64,000 nucleotides of DNA from Leptospira_A sp046736045 (GCF_046736045.1 NZ_CP177134.1:3162001-3226000), one strand, 5' to 3'; positions 43,806-52,350 are shown, counted from the stretch's first letter. Program-made: numbers and translations. The notes: generated by a model from the letters alone, not told the origin.

Positions 43806-45802
43806 ACTTTCATCTTCGGTAGATTATTGAATTTTCTTTCCAGTTCTGTAAATTCCGTAACAACGGGAACTCCTTTGGGAAGGCTTTGAATTACATTTTT
43901 GCCATATGATTTCGTATGCACTCTCGGATCCAAAATACTCACCATTCCCGTATCAAAAGAAGAACGAATCAATCGTCCGAATCCTTGGCGGAGAAGCAAA
44001 CAGGTTTTCGGTACCTGCATTTCCCAAAACGGGCTTTTTCCTTCTTTTTCCATATCTTCCATCTTTGCCTGCAAAACAGGTTCCGTAGGAACCTGGAAAG
44101 GAAGTTTGGTGATGATCACATTTCTCAGCTTATCGCCTTTGATATCTATCCCTTGCCAGAAACTGGAAACGCCGAATAACACACTTTGTTTCGTCTCCAT
44201 AAATTCCCTTTTTGCCTGAATCGGTCCCAAATGAACTTGGGAAAATAGGGGGAAATCCACCTTATCAACCAGATTTTCGTAAATTTCATTGAGTAATTTG
44301 TTGGATGTAAAAAGCACAAACGCATCACCTTTAGAAAGATTAATCAGTTTTTCAACCCAAAAACTAACATCTATTTTGTTTCGATTCGGGTCGGAAACGG
44401 GATCGGCCACTTGTTTGGGAACGAATAAAACCGAATGAGTGTTATATGCAAATGGAGATGCGAGTGTTTTTGTTTGCACATCCTTTGTCCCGATTTCTTT
44501 TAGAAAATATTGAAAGTTTCCGGGAGTAGGGGAAAGAGTTGCTGAAGTCATTACTACGGATTCCATATTTGGGAAAAGGGATTTGGATAAAATTTCTTCC
44601 GTGTTTTTAGGTTGGGAAAACAGATGATAATAACGATCCTTAGCCGTTTGGTTGGGAGCTTCGATCCAGAAAACCAGATTTGAATTTTTTTTAGTGCGAA
44701 ACTCCTCAACAAACGAGGCTGCTTTTTTGGTTTGGGTTCCTACCATCTCCAACGCCAAAGCAATCTCCTTTTCATCATTATCCTCGCTGTCTTTTTTATA
44801 CTTTTCCAACATTCCCAAACAAATTTCGGAAAGATCATATAACGAATCTTCCAAAGCACCATCATCAGCTTTGATTCGTTTGGTGTGACGGAATGAAAAT
44901 TGAAAATTAAGCGGGATTTCGGAAAAAAGTAATCTGAAAAAATCGGAAGCATAACTTTCCGTTTTTTGAATCGCTTCCGTAATGATATCTTTCTTTTTGT
45001 CGGGAAGTTTTGAAGCAAAACCTGTTTTTTTCTCAGGGTGGTAGAGGTAGTGGAGTAGATTGATCAGCAATTCATATTTCAGTTCGGAGCCGAATGCTTT
45101 GCCCACTACTTCAGGAAACGAGTGCGCTTCATCAATCACCAAATGTTGAAAAGGTGGTAAAATCCGAAAATCTCCTGCAAGATGACTAGCGAGCAGATGA
45201 TGATTGATGATAAGAATATTTGCCTTTTTCCATTTTTCTTTTTCCAAAAAATAATAAGAAGAGGAAAAATTAGGACAATTTCTGGACAAACAATTCTCCG
45301 ATTCCCTACCAATTGAATTCCAAAAAGACCCGGAAACAAATCCGTCATACTCGGAACGGATTCCCGTTTCGGTTGCCCTTTCCCATTTCACAAAGTGATC
45401 GATTTCCTTTTCCATTTCAGGACCGAAATCACCACGATCCATCACTTTGCCGTATTTGCGCTTGCATAGATAATTATTGGCTCCCAATGCCACATGAGCG
45501 CGAACTTCCTGCCCGAGTGCCTCACTAACAAGCGCTATATCTTTTTTCAAAATCTGGTCTTGTAAGGATTTTGTTTCCGTGGAGATGGCGACGATACAAT
45601 CATTTTCAATGGAATAGAGAGCCGCTGGAATCAGATAGGCGAGTGATTTACCCACACCGGTTCCTGCTTCGACAGCAAGAGATTGTCCTTTCAATAATGC
45701 GGACTCAACAGCCAATGCCATCGAAACTTGTTCGGGTCTCGCTTCATAATCTTTCCAAAGTTTGGGTAAGGATTTTGCGAAAATATCTTCGGTATTGGAC
45801 AA
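43802..45802 (-). CDS. DinG/YoaA-type XPD-like DNA helicase
   Basis: A 666-aa superfamily 2 helicase. Walker A VEAGTGVGKS near residue 43, the DEAH box VIDEAHSF near residue 221, and late motifs VLFGVSSFWQGIDIKG and LLRQGFGRLIRS. The Fe-S cluster region has cysteines at YLCKRK, ENCLS and RNCPN, but the fourth position, where E. coli DinG has Cys205 in a C-x5-C spacing, is Ser (codon TCT). The start is TTG at 45802, one base after the stop of the upstream small gene, with AGGGAA ahead. The family unwinds DNA 5'-3' in repair. Confidence 0.9.
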   Translation of the reverse strand: MSNTEDIFAKSLPKLWKDYEARPEQVSMALAVESALLKGQSLAVEAGTGVGKSLAYLIPAALYSIENDCIVAISTETKSLQDQILKKDIALVSEALGQEVRAHVALGANNYLCKRKYGKVMDRGDFGPEMEKEIDHFVKWERATETGIRSEYDGFVSGSFWNSIGRESENCLSRNCPNFSSSYYFLEKEKWKKANILIINHHLLASHLAGDFRILPPFQHLVIDEAHSFPEVVGKAFGSELKYELLINLLHYLYHPEKKTGFASKLPDKKKDIITEAIQKTESYASDFFRLLFSEIPLNFQFSFRHTKRIKADDGALEDSLYDLSEICLGMLEKYKKDSEDNDEKEIALALEMVGTQTKKAASFVEEFRTKKNSNLVFWIEAPNQTAKDRYYHLFSQPKNTEEILSKSLFPNMESVVMTSATLSPTPGNFQYFLKEIGTKDVQTKTLASPFAYNTHSVLFVPKQVADPVSDPNRNKIDVSFWVEKLINLSKGDAFVLFTSNKLLNEIYENLVDKVDFPLFSQVHLGPIQAKREFMETKQSVLFGVSSFWQGIDIKGDKLRNVIITKLPFQVPTEPVLQAKMEDMEKEGKSPFWEMQVPKTCLLLRQGFGRLIRSSFDTGMVSILDPRVHTKSYGKNVIQSLPKGVPVVTEFTELERKFNNLPKMKV

Positions 45803-45803
45803 A

Positions 45804-45920
45804 TTATTCCCTGTTTTTAACTAAATGATAAATACAATAAATACAAATCGTACAAACAAGTACGATCGAAGTACACATAATCAGTATTCCCTGCCAATTC
45901 ATTACTGCCGGTGCGTTCAT
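45804..45920 (-). CDS. metS: MetS-like small subunit of NSS transporter (38 aa)
   Basis: A short reading frame from ATG 45920 to TAA 45804. It encodes a single hydrophobic helix (GILIMCTSIVLVCTICIY) flanked by a short polar start (MNAPAVMNWQ) and a charged end (HLVKNRE). This is the pattern of the MetS small subunits that accompany MetP-type NSS transporters. Its ATG overlaps the stop of the transporter by four bases and it ends one base before dinG, so it is clearly translated in series. The family assignment is from size, topology and position, since so short a protein cannot be identified firmly by eye. Confidence 0.75.
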   Translation of the reverse strand: MNAPAVMNWQGILIMCTSIVLVCTICIYCIYHLVKNRE

Positions 45921-47509
45921 ACTGGATTCCTTTCTTCTCTATTAGACAGAGCACGACTAACAGTAAAATACAATAAAACGAAAATCCCGATTAAACCGAG
46001 AACCACATAACGGGCAATATAAGCTTTTGTTTCCGCGTCCCCTACGTTTTCACCCTTATTTAGAGCGATCTGACCCATTTTTTCAGGATTCATTTTATCC
46101 AAATACTCGGGTAAATTCATATAACAAAAGGAAATAAAAACAAATAACAAAAACCATGGAGTGACATACTTCATCAGAAATCGAATGCTTCTGGGAAAAG
46201 GAATCAATGAACCCTGATTGGCATCATTTACGCCACGGTCCACACCGATTTTAAAATAAAAAACGAAGATTTGAATCGAAGCAAGGATATAGATCATGAT
46301 CGTACCAATATAAAAATCGGCAATATCCAATGCGGCAAAATCCTTATTGAAATAAACGATCGGCAAACATAGAGTAAACGTAAAAAGAAATAAAACCAAA
46401 GATGATTTTTTTTTATTCAACCCGAATCCTTCTTCTAAAAATAAAATCCCCGGTTGCAACATGGTAATGGACGAAGTAAGTGCGGCCAAAAACAATACAA
46501 GATACCAAAGTGCACCGAACAAATTTCCACCGGGCATCATGCTAAATACGGCGGGTAGGGCGATAAAACCCATTCCGAAAGTCCCAAAGGAAGTAACTGT
46601 CGCACCTAAAAATAAAAATGCAACTGGAATCGTAATCATACCGCCAAACACTACTTCCGCGAACTCGTTGAGAGACGCGGAAGAAAGACTGGATAAAACA
46701 ACATCGTCTTTCTTTTTCAGAAAACTTGAAAATACAAGTGCGATCCCAAACCCGGTAGAAAGTGAGAAAAAAATCTGCCCTGCAGCGTTGATCCACACTT
46801 TAGGTTCTTTCAAAGTAGACCAATCCGGATTCCACATAACTGCGAGACCCGATTCAATTCCGGGAATGGTAAGCACACGAATGAGGACGATTGTAGAACA
46901 AATTCCCATAAGAGGCATCGCGAGTTTGGCAAATGCCTCCAATCCTTTGGATAGCCCGCGATATACCAAATAAAAATTAAAAGCAAAACAAAGCACAAAA
47001 AATATAAGGATCGAGCTCTCAAAAGATGCTCCATTCTCTTTCGCGCCGGTGAGATTTAAGAAAAAATCCGAAGACTGGGAAATGATTTCTTTTTGTTCCG
47101 CGATATTTCCCGCAGTAGTTTTTCCCAGATCCAATCCACCTACCAAAAAGTAATACACATAAGCAAGACACCAGGATTCGATGAATACATAATAAACATA
47201 GATCATCACCGGGATCATCACTCCGATGGTTCCTGTGATCTTCAAAGAATATCCTTTCAAATACTCTTTGAAAATAAAAGGGGAGCTATGTCCGTGTTTT
47301 CCACCCATCCTTCCCATAGTCCATTCTGCCAAACAGACGGGAATACCTAACACGATAAAGCTGATGATATAGGGTACCATAAAGGCACCGCCACCGTTTT
47401 GGACAGCTTGTCCGGGAAAACGTAGGAAATTGCCAAGACCTATGGCACCGCTTGCAACTGCGAGTATGAGCCCGATTCGAGTGGCCCATCCATCATGAGA
47501 AGAATTCAT
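45917..47509 (-). CDS. metP: NSS-family sodium-dependent amino-acid transporter (MetP-like)
   Basis: A 530-aa membrane protein of the neurotransmitter:sodium symporter family with about 12 helices. The sodium-binding first helix ASGAIGLGNFLRFP (about residues 19-32) is conserved. Further family segments include FFSLSTGFGIALVFSSF and SSITMLQPGI. The following small gene is the usual companion of MetP-type transporters, which import methionine or alanine. I choose the ATG at 47509 over the TTG just before it; neither has a clear ribosome-binding site. A tandem-HTH regulator gene lies upstream on the same strand. Confidence 0.88.
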   Translation of the reverse strand: MNSSHDGWATRIGLILAVASGAIGLGNFLRFPGQAVQNGGGAFMVPYIISFIVLGIPVCLAEWTMGRMGGKHGHSSPFIFKEYLKGYSLKITGTIGVMIPVMIYVYYVFIESWCLAYVYYFLVGGLDLGKTTAGNIAEQKEIISQSSDFFLNLTGAKENGASFESSILIFFVLCFAFNFYLVYRGLSKGLEAFAKLAMPLMGICSTIVLIRVLTIPGIESGLAVMWNPDWSTLKEPKVWINAAGQIFFSLSTGFGIALVFSSFLKKKDDVVLSSLSSASLNEFAEVVFGGMITIPVAFLFLGATVTSFGTFGMGFIALPAVFSMMPGGNLFGALWYLVLFLAALTSSITMLQPGILFLEEGFGLNKKKSSLVLFLFTFTLCLPIVYFNKDFAALDIADFYIGTIMIYILASIQIFVFYFKIGVDRGVNDANQGSLIPFPRSIRFLMKYVTPWFLLFVFISFCYMNLPEYLDKMNPEKMGQIALNKGENVGDAETKAYIARYVVLGLIGIFVLLYFTVSRALSNREERNPV

Positions 47510-47543
47510 CAAGGACTATAAGAAGAGAAGGAAGGTATGTGAC

Positions 47544-47565
47544 AAAATCTTTTTCGAAAGATTTT
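47544..47565. promoter_or_regulatory. AT-rich palindrome with UUCG loop ahead of metP
   Basis: AAAATCTTT-TTCG-AAAGATTTT is a perfect 9-bp inverted repeat in the gap upstream of metP (about 35 bases before its start). It may be an operator or an RNA hairpin in the metP leader. It is distinct from the terminator just beside it. Confidence 0.35.
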
Positions 47566-47567
47566 AG

Positions 47568-47594
47568 AAAAAGCAGGAAGTGAATATTTCCTGC
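47568..47594 (-). terminator. Rho-independent terminator after the HTH gene
   Basis: On the minus strand GCAGGAA and TTCCTGC form a 7-bp stem with an 8-base loop and are followed at once by TTTTT. It sits 27 bases after the stop of the tandem-HTH gene, separating it from metP. Confidence 0.7.
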
Positions 47595-47620
47595 CTGCTT
47601 ATATTTCTAGCTAGTTGTAA

Positions 47621-48040
47621 CTATTTTGAGATGAGGAAAAGATCGTCTTTTTCCATCTTAAGAACTTTAGAAACGAGTGTTTTGAAATCTTCAGGAGGTT
47701 CCAAAAGGCCAAGTTCCACTTTCGAAAGAAAAGGAGTCGAAACTTTTAATTTTTTAGCAAAATCATATTGTTTAATTCCCATCTCTCTACGGACAGCCCA
47801 TAGCTTGTTTTTCAATCCATTTGAAAATTCAGGATAGATATCTTCCACAAGGTTCTCATTAAAAAGTTTATCAACCGAAGTCTTTAGATACTTAGCACAT
47901 GAGGTTTTGAATTTTTCCGTAGGCTCTTGGGCACCTGTTTCGATTTTTGATAGATAACTCGGAGAAACGCCGAGAGCGCGAGCCATATCATACTGTTTAA
48001 CTCCGCGTTTCTTACGCAGCATATAAATGTGATTATTCAT
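47621..48040 (-). CDS. Tandem XRE-family HTH transcription regulator
   Basis: A 139-aa protein made of two XRE/Cro-CI helix-turn-helix domains (about 3-58 and 76-135) that resemble each other: KKRGVKQYDMARALGVSPSYLSKIE and REMGIKQYDFAKKLKVSTPFLSKVE share the same pattern (compare the KQYD core and the LSK recognition helix). No ligand domain is visible. The ATG at 48040 has GAGGG five bases ahead, so I prefer it to the ATG at 48058. A perfect palindrome within its promoter suggests autorepression, and metPS downstream is a plausible target. Confidence 0.9.
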   Translation of the reverse strand: MNNHIYMLRKKRGVKQYDMARALGVSPSYLSKIETGAQEPTEKFKTSCAKYLKTSVDKLFNENLVEDIYPEFSNGLKNKLWAVRREMGIKQYDFAKKLKVSTPFLSKVELGLLEPPEDFKTLVSKVLKMEKDDLFLISK

Positions 48041-48056
48041 TTTACCCTCTTCATAC

Positions 48057-48084
48057 AAACTATGTCAAAAGTGACAGAAAACAA
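48057..48084 (-). promoter_or_regulatory. Promoter and palindromic operator of the tandem-HTH gene
   Basis: On the minus strand TTGTTT (48084-48079) and TAGTTT (48062-48057) make a weak sigma-70 promoter with a 16-base spacer. The spacer contains the perfect palindrome TGTCA-CTTT-TGACA (48076-48063). A repressor bound there would block RNA polymerase, as expected for XRE autoregulation. Confidence 0.55.
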
Positions 48085-48131
48085 GAAAAAAATTTAATAA
48101 AAAACTTATTTTCTTGCCTCCCCACAAATTC

Positions 48132-49652
48132 TTATAATGTAACTTCTTTTAAACGATCTTGGGCTACTTTCAAGTTATAAGTAGTCTTAAGTCCTGAGAT
48201 CTTTTGCTCAACGAAAGCATTTCTTTGTGCCCCTTCCATCTCCGATTTGATCCTTTCACGAACCTGAGCGTAGCTTTGAGGGATTCGATTCTGAGGATTT
48301 TTAGGATCCGGGGTAGAATACGCATAGAGTTTACCTGCTTCATAAGAATCACGTAGTTGTTGCTCCGTAACATTTACAGGTACGGATTTGACTTCATCCT
48401 GAAATGCTTTCAAAGCCAAAGAAACTCTCATTTTATCCAATTGCATCAGATAACCGGTTTCTTTGGAAATTCCTTGTACATCCGGTGATTCTTGTGCAAT
48501 CTTACCTTGTAGAAGAGTGGATTGAAACAAATTCAACATATCCCATATTTTTAATTTAGGGTCTTTGTATTCGGATTTTAAAGCTGATGGAACGGATGCA
48601 AAATCATTTTCCAAATCTTTCCAAGTATAAGTAGACTTGTCTTTTTTGGTATAAAGAACCAAATCAGGGCCGTAATTTTTAGGATCGATCCCTTCCGGCC
48701 CGAAAACAGGTGGAATCGGATTTACTTCAATTCCACTAACATCTTTTAAACGAGTCATTTCCTTTTGGTAAAGCCCTTGTTCAAATTGTTTTAGAGTGTG
48801 CTGTGCGAATTGTTTTCCTTTTTCGTCCAGATCTCCTTCAGTAAAGTAATTCACTGCATTTTTGGTTTCTTCATCCAAAGTTTGAGACTTTCCGTATTCG
48901 GTTGCTTCTTCTTGAAAATTTTTAAAAACGTTAGTTAAGTATTTAACTACTCGTTCAGGATGAACTTTTTCATCTCCGGTAATACGTACCAAGTAAATGA
49001 TCTGGTTTTCTTTTTCTTTACTGTATTTTACAAACTTTCCTTGTTTCACCTTTCTTGCTTCGGAAATGATATCTTCCAAAGGAGTGATACTACAGTTCAC
49101 ACAGAATGGTTCCAATTTTCCACCAACCGGCTTTCTTGTAACGTCAGCAGTAAATTCGGAAATCAATTTGTTTACTTCCGACTTGGATGCATCATTGAGT
49201 TTGGCGAGAAGTTCATCCGCTTTTTTCTCATTTTCCGCAATATCCGAACCGCGAATGAGTGCAATTTGCAAATCAACAAATTCCAAAGGCTTGTTTTTCA
49301 CTGCCTCTTTCGTATACTCTCTCATATAAACATTGAATTTTAAAAAATCAGATACGAGGGTTTCAATTTTTTTTACATCTGCAGGATCTACTTTTTTAGA
49401 TTGAACCCCATCAAGGAGCAGAATCTTTTCCAGAGCAATGCTTTCCAAAATTTTTACTTGGATGTCAGGGCTAACTGGTTGTGCTTCTGTTTGGCCTCTT
49501 TTAGAAGCGTCGATTACAAAGTTCATTTCTCCGCGAGTTACAGTTCCGCCGTCATATGTAGCAAGAATTTCTGAGTCTCCGGAACACTGAACCATACTTA
49601 GGGCGCTTATCCCGATGAGTAGATAAGCCAAAAGATGTTTTTTAAAATTCAT
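48132..49652 (-). CDS. SurA/PrsA-like chaperone lipoprotein
   Basis: A 506-aa lipoprotein. The signal peptide ends SMVQC (lipidated Cys near residue 23). The N-terminal region (GGTVTRGEMNFVIDAS..., helical) resembles the SurA_N chaperone module. A central part near residues 110-235 follows a degenerate parvulin pattern, including a VGGKLEPF loop like the family's GGdLGxF and an IIYLVRITG end. A long C-terminal helical part follows. It likely assists folding of exported proteins in the periplasm. The ATG at 49652 is preceded by AAAAGGAAA. It follows the small coiled-coil gene with which it overlaps in the longer frame only. Confidence 0.75.
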   Translation of the reverse strand: MNFKKHLLAYLLIGISALSMVQCSGDSEILATYDGGTVTRGEMNFVIDASKRGQTEAQPVSPDIQVKILESIALEKILLLDGVQSKKVDPADVKKIETLVSDFLKFNVYMREYTKEAVKNKPLEFVDLQIALIRGSDIAENEKKADELLAKLNDASKSEVNKLISEFTADVTRKPVGGKLEPFCVNCSITPLEDIISEARKVKQGKFVKYSKEKENQIIYLVRITGDEKVHPERVVKYLTNVFKNFQEEATEYGKSQTLDEETKNAVNYFTEGDLDEKGKQFAQHTLKQFEQGLYQKEMTRLKDVSGIEVNPIPPVFGPEGIDPKNYGPDLVLYTKKDKSTYTWKDLENDFASVPSALKSEYKDPKLKIWDMLNLFQSTLLQGKIAQESPDVQGISKETGYLMQLDKMRVSLALKAFQDEVKSVPVNVTEQQLRDSYEAGKLYAYSTPDPKNPQNRIPQSYAQVRERIKSEMEGAQRNAFVEQKISGLKTTYNLKVAQDRLKEVTL

Positions 49653-49683
49653 TCGATTTCCTTTTATTTTAAATGAGAAAAGA

Positions 49684-50001
49684 TCAATATTTGCGAACCG
49701 GTTTTTCGGTTTTCTTTTTATCAGCCAGGGATGTTTCAATTTCGGGGGTAGGAGAAACCGGGTTTGTCTTGGAAGACCTTTCCCATTTTCCGGAAAGATG
49801 ATCAGGAACCCCGGAAATGGAGATTTTCAAAATTTCCGATTTTTGCTCTTCCAATTTTTGCATTTCTGCCTGGAACGATTCCTTTAAAAAAGGAGAGTAT
49901 TCCCGATCTTCTGCGATGCGATCCGTGAGTTTTTTCAATTCCACGCCATCACGTTCTATTTCATCTAATTTTTTAAAGAGATGAGCTACTTTTGCCTTCA
50001 A
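49684..50001 (-). CDS. Small coiled-coil protein of unknown function
   Basis: A 105-aa soluble protein. Residues about 5-60 are strongly helical and charged (LFKKLDEIERDGVELKKLTD, AEMQKLEEQKSEIL), probably a coiled coil; the C-terminal part is Pro/Ser/Lys-rich and disordered. It starts at TTG 50001 with GGAGA about eight bases ahead, and its stop is 31 bases upstream of the SurA-like gene, with which it is probably transcribed. Not recognised. Confidence 0.65.
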   Translation of the reverse strand: MKAKVAHLFKKLDEIERDGVELKKLTDRIAEDREYSPFLKESFQAEMQKLEEQKSEILKISISGVPDHLSGKWERSSKTNPVSPTPEIETSLADKKKTEKPVRKY

Positions 50002-50076
50002 ACTTGGTCTCCATCCAAAAGTTTTTATTTACTTGCCATGGAGTGCAAGAATGAAAAATGAAATTGCGAAAAATTT

Positions 50077-50433
50077 ATGAGTCTCGACGAACTAGTCGTT
50101 GCCACTGAAAAAATTGATACTGTTTACGTAACCAAATTGCAAGGCAATTTGAACAACTTCACAGCTACCAAATGTGTTCAGTCAGTAACATCCTCTCTCA
50201 AACACGGTCCTGTCATCCTGGATTTGGAGGAATTGAATATGGTGACCACCCAAGGGGTGCAAGCCTTCCGGACTCTGAACGAAGAGGCCTTTCTCCAAAA
50301 ACACAAAATCATTCTGATCAATATTCCCGCATCCATCCGACAGGCATTCCATATGGCCGGGATTAGAAATCTATTTCCAATTGCAACGAACGAAGAGGGA
50401 GCCTTTAAAATGGCAACCAGAGGATCAAGGTAA
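50077..50433 (+). CDS. STAS-domain protein (anti-sigma antagonist-like)
   Basis: A 118-aa single STAS domain. The fold pattern is kept (VYVTKLQGNLN, VILDLEELNMV, IILINIPASIRQAF), but the loop that carries DSSG in SpoIIAA reads MVTTQG, so a Thr would have to replace the phosphorylated Ser. It may be unphosphorylated or regulated differently. The ATG overlaps the stop of a 9-codon frame that begins at 50051 and has no clear ribosome-binding site, so coupling is possible. The lipid-kinase-like gene follows after 5 bases. Confidence 0.82.
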   Translation: MSLDELVVATEKIDTVYVTKLQGNLNNFTATKCVQSVTSSLKHGPVILDLEELNMVTTQGVQAFRTLNEEAFLQKHKIILINIPASIRQAFHMAGIRNLFPIATNEEGAFKMATRGSR

Positions 50434-50438
50434 AGAAT

Positions 50439-51191
50439 TTGTCTGATAAAAACGGTTTTAACTTTTCTAGAAAAATCTGGCATGTATTGGGACTTATTAT
50501 CCCTGTTAGCTTATATTTGGATATCTTTGCGGATTATAACGGGTTTGTTTATGCAAGCCGCGCAGTAGTGGTTACCAGTTTGGGAATTTTTCTATTCCTG
50601 CTTGTGATTTTGGAATCCGTCCGACTTACTTCTTCCTCCTTCGAAGCATTTTTCTTTAAATACTTCGGGTTCCTGATGAAAGAATCGGAACGCACAAGAT
50701 TCAACGGAACAGTTCCTTACTTTTTTGCAAACTTTATGGTAGTCTTGTTTTTTCCTCCGGAGATAGCAGTGCTTTCCATTTTGTTTTTGGTAATAGGTGA
50801 TCCCACTGCCGCTTATGTCGGTTCCAAGTATGGAAAAAATCGTTTTTATAATGGAAAATCCAGAGAAGGAATCATCGGTTTTTCCGTTTCCGCATTTGTA
50901 GTTGGGCTTCTCGTTTTGATTCTCTTTACGATTTCGAAACCGGAAAGTTTTTTAAGTTTGAAACTGGGTGATGAAATATATCTGATTCCTATTTTGATTT
51001 TGGGACTAGGAGTTGTTGCCGCATGTTTGACGGAATTCTATTCATCAACTGTTGCAAAAGGACTCATAGATGACAATTTGTTAATTCCGATTGTGAGCGC
51101 GGTCGTAATTTCTTTCTTTTCTTTTCTTTTTCTCAGGTATGTTCCAACCGAATTTTTCTTTTCTCCCGCAAATCTATATTTGCAAAAATAA
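50439..51191 (+). CDS. CTP-dependent polyprenol/diacylglycerol kinase-like membrane protein
   Basis: A 250-aa membrane protein with about seven hydrophobic helices. The motif order RKIWHVLGLIIP at the N-terminus, then GDPTAAYVGSKYGKNRF and GKSREGIIGFSVSAF near residues 115-150, is that of the SEC59/VTE5/Dgk1 family, related to CDP-diacylglycerol synthases. These use CTP to phosphorylate dolichol, phytol or diacylglycerol. The substrate here is unknown; isoprenoid salvage or lipid phosphorylation are both possible. Start codon TTG. Confidence 0.78.
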   Translation: MSDKNGFNFSRKIWHVLGLIIPVSLYLDIFADYNGFVYASRAVVVTSLGIFLFLLVILESVRLTSSSFEAFFFKYFGFLMKESERTRFNGTVPYFFANFMVVLFFPPEIAVLSILFLVIGDPTAAYVGSKYGKNRFYNGKSREGIIGFSVSAFVVGLLVLILFTISKPESFLSLKLGDEIYLIPILILGLGVVAACLTEFYSSTVAKGLIDDNLLIPIVSAVVISFFSFLFLRYVPTEFFFSPANLYLQK

Positions 51192-51222
51192 AAAGGTCCT
51201 TTTTATGGATGCCTTAAAAAAA

Positions 51223-51801
51223 CTAAGGTTTCCACCTAAGATCGATTTCACGAATCAGTTGCCCTTTTTTATCTTCGGGCAATTGATATTCAAATTCCAA
51301 AATAAGGCCGAGTCCCTGATCCAAATTCACTTTCTTTTTTGATTCGCCTGTATGACGTTTTTCTTCTTTGAGTAGCGCACCTAAGTAGTGAAAGGAGGCG
51401 ATTGTTCTTTCACCCATCTCAAAACCTTCCATTCTTTCCCGCACTCCGTTTAAACGAATATAGGCCACATATTCCTTACGAATGGACGACCTTTCATCAG
51501 GAGTGAAATCTCTCTCAAAAGTAAGCAAAAATCCGGGAGTCTCGCGAACTTTGAAGTATAGATAATTGGAAAAATTTTCCCAAGATGTTTCTTCTCTTTT
51601 ATTTTCCGTGCGGGGAATGAATACGGTTCCTATTTTTTCTTTCGGTTCAATGCATAGAACCTTTGCATCGTAATTATCACATAACAATTGATCTATGACG
51701 GTATTTTTTCCGGATAAATGGGGTTTACATCCTATTAAAGAAAGGAATACGAATATATAAAAAATAAATTGTTTCAATATGAAATTTCCAGATCCGATCA
51801 T
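51223..51801 (-). CDS. Lipoprotein of unknown function
   Basis: A 192-aa lipoprotein with signal peptide FIFYIFVFLSLIGC (lipidated Cys near residue 25). The mature part is mostly beta (YLYFKVRETPGFLLTFERDF, GLGLILEFEYQLPEDKKG). Two more cysteines lie near residues 41 and 49. No family recognised. Its ATG directly follows the stop of the DUF4416 gene (TGAATG), so it is the last member of the eno-led run. Confidence 0.72.
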   Translation of the reverse strand: MIGSGNFILKQFIFYIFVFLSLIGCKPHLSGKNTVIDQLLCDNYDAKVLCIEPKEKIGTVFIPRTENKREETSWENFSNYLYFKVRETPGFLLTFERDFTPDERSSIRKEYVAYIRLNGVRERMEGFEMGERTIASFHYLGALLKEEKRHTGESKKKVNLDQGLGLILEFEYQLPEDKKGQLIREIDLRWKP

Positions 51802-52350
51802 TCAGGACTTAAATTTATTGTATTCGTAAGATTCATGTAAGCTATTAAAAAAATAAACGGATTCTTTTGTTTTAAAAAATTCGGGAGCAGTATCCAAAAC
51901 TGAAAATTTCCCGGCCCGAAAGACATAGATGATTTCGGAATATACCCCTTGAAAAAGATACACTCTGTGAAAATCATCTTTGGACTGGGAAATCACAACA
52001 TTATGGGAAGTCAAATAACCCGGAATCAATCTGAGAGTGGGGTCTTTTTTACGAAGTAAGGATTGAATTTCAACACATTCCTTTTTAATCAAAACCAATT
52101 CTTCTCTATGAATCCTTTGCAAAAAGGAAAGTATTTTCGTACTTTTACCCGGCATCTGGGTCAACCGGTCCACTTCGTCTAACTCCCATTTGGGCATAGG
52201 GCTGGATTCGTAAACGGATTTGGAAAATTTTTTTTCAGTAATTGACTTTAATTCGAAGTAAGTATCATCGTTTTGATAGGATACGATTAAAAAAAAGGAG
52301 GCTCCCAAAGGGCGCTCCAAAGTTTCAACGATGATCGGGTTGATTGCCAT
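51802..52350 (-). CDS. DUF4416-family protein
   Basis: A 182-aa cytoplasmic protein that matches the DUF4416 pattern as I know it: an N-terminal LFLIV-type strand, then the conserved end around LIPGYLTSHNVVISQSKD, HRVYLFQGVYSEI and a late aromatic Asp/Glu-rich tail. The biochemical role of the family is unknown. The ATG at 52350 overlaps the PmbA stop (TGATG), so it is coupled to tldD-pmbA; a GTG one codon earlier is possible. Confidence 0.75.
   Translation of the reverse strand: MAINPIIVETLERPLGASFFLIVSYQNDDTYFELKSITEKKFSKSVYESSPMPKWELDEVDRLTQMPGKSTKILSFLQRIHREELVLIKKECVEIQSLLRKKDPTLRLIPGYLTSHNVVISQSKDDFHRVYLFQGVYSEIIYVFRAGKFSVLDTAPEFFKTKESVYFFNSLHESYEYNKFKS

Noticed and set aside
46461..46973. 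Plus-strand open frame of 170 codons opposite metP
   Set aside because: It is antisense to conserved NSS transporter helices and has no plausible domain or ribosome-binding site.
51194..51213. AAAAAGG-T-CCTTTTT as a terminator after the lipid-kinase-like gene
   Set aside because: The loop would be a single base, so a stable hairpin is unlikely without opening most of an A/T-only stem.
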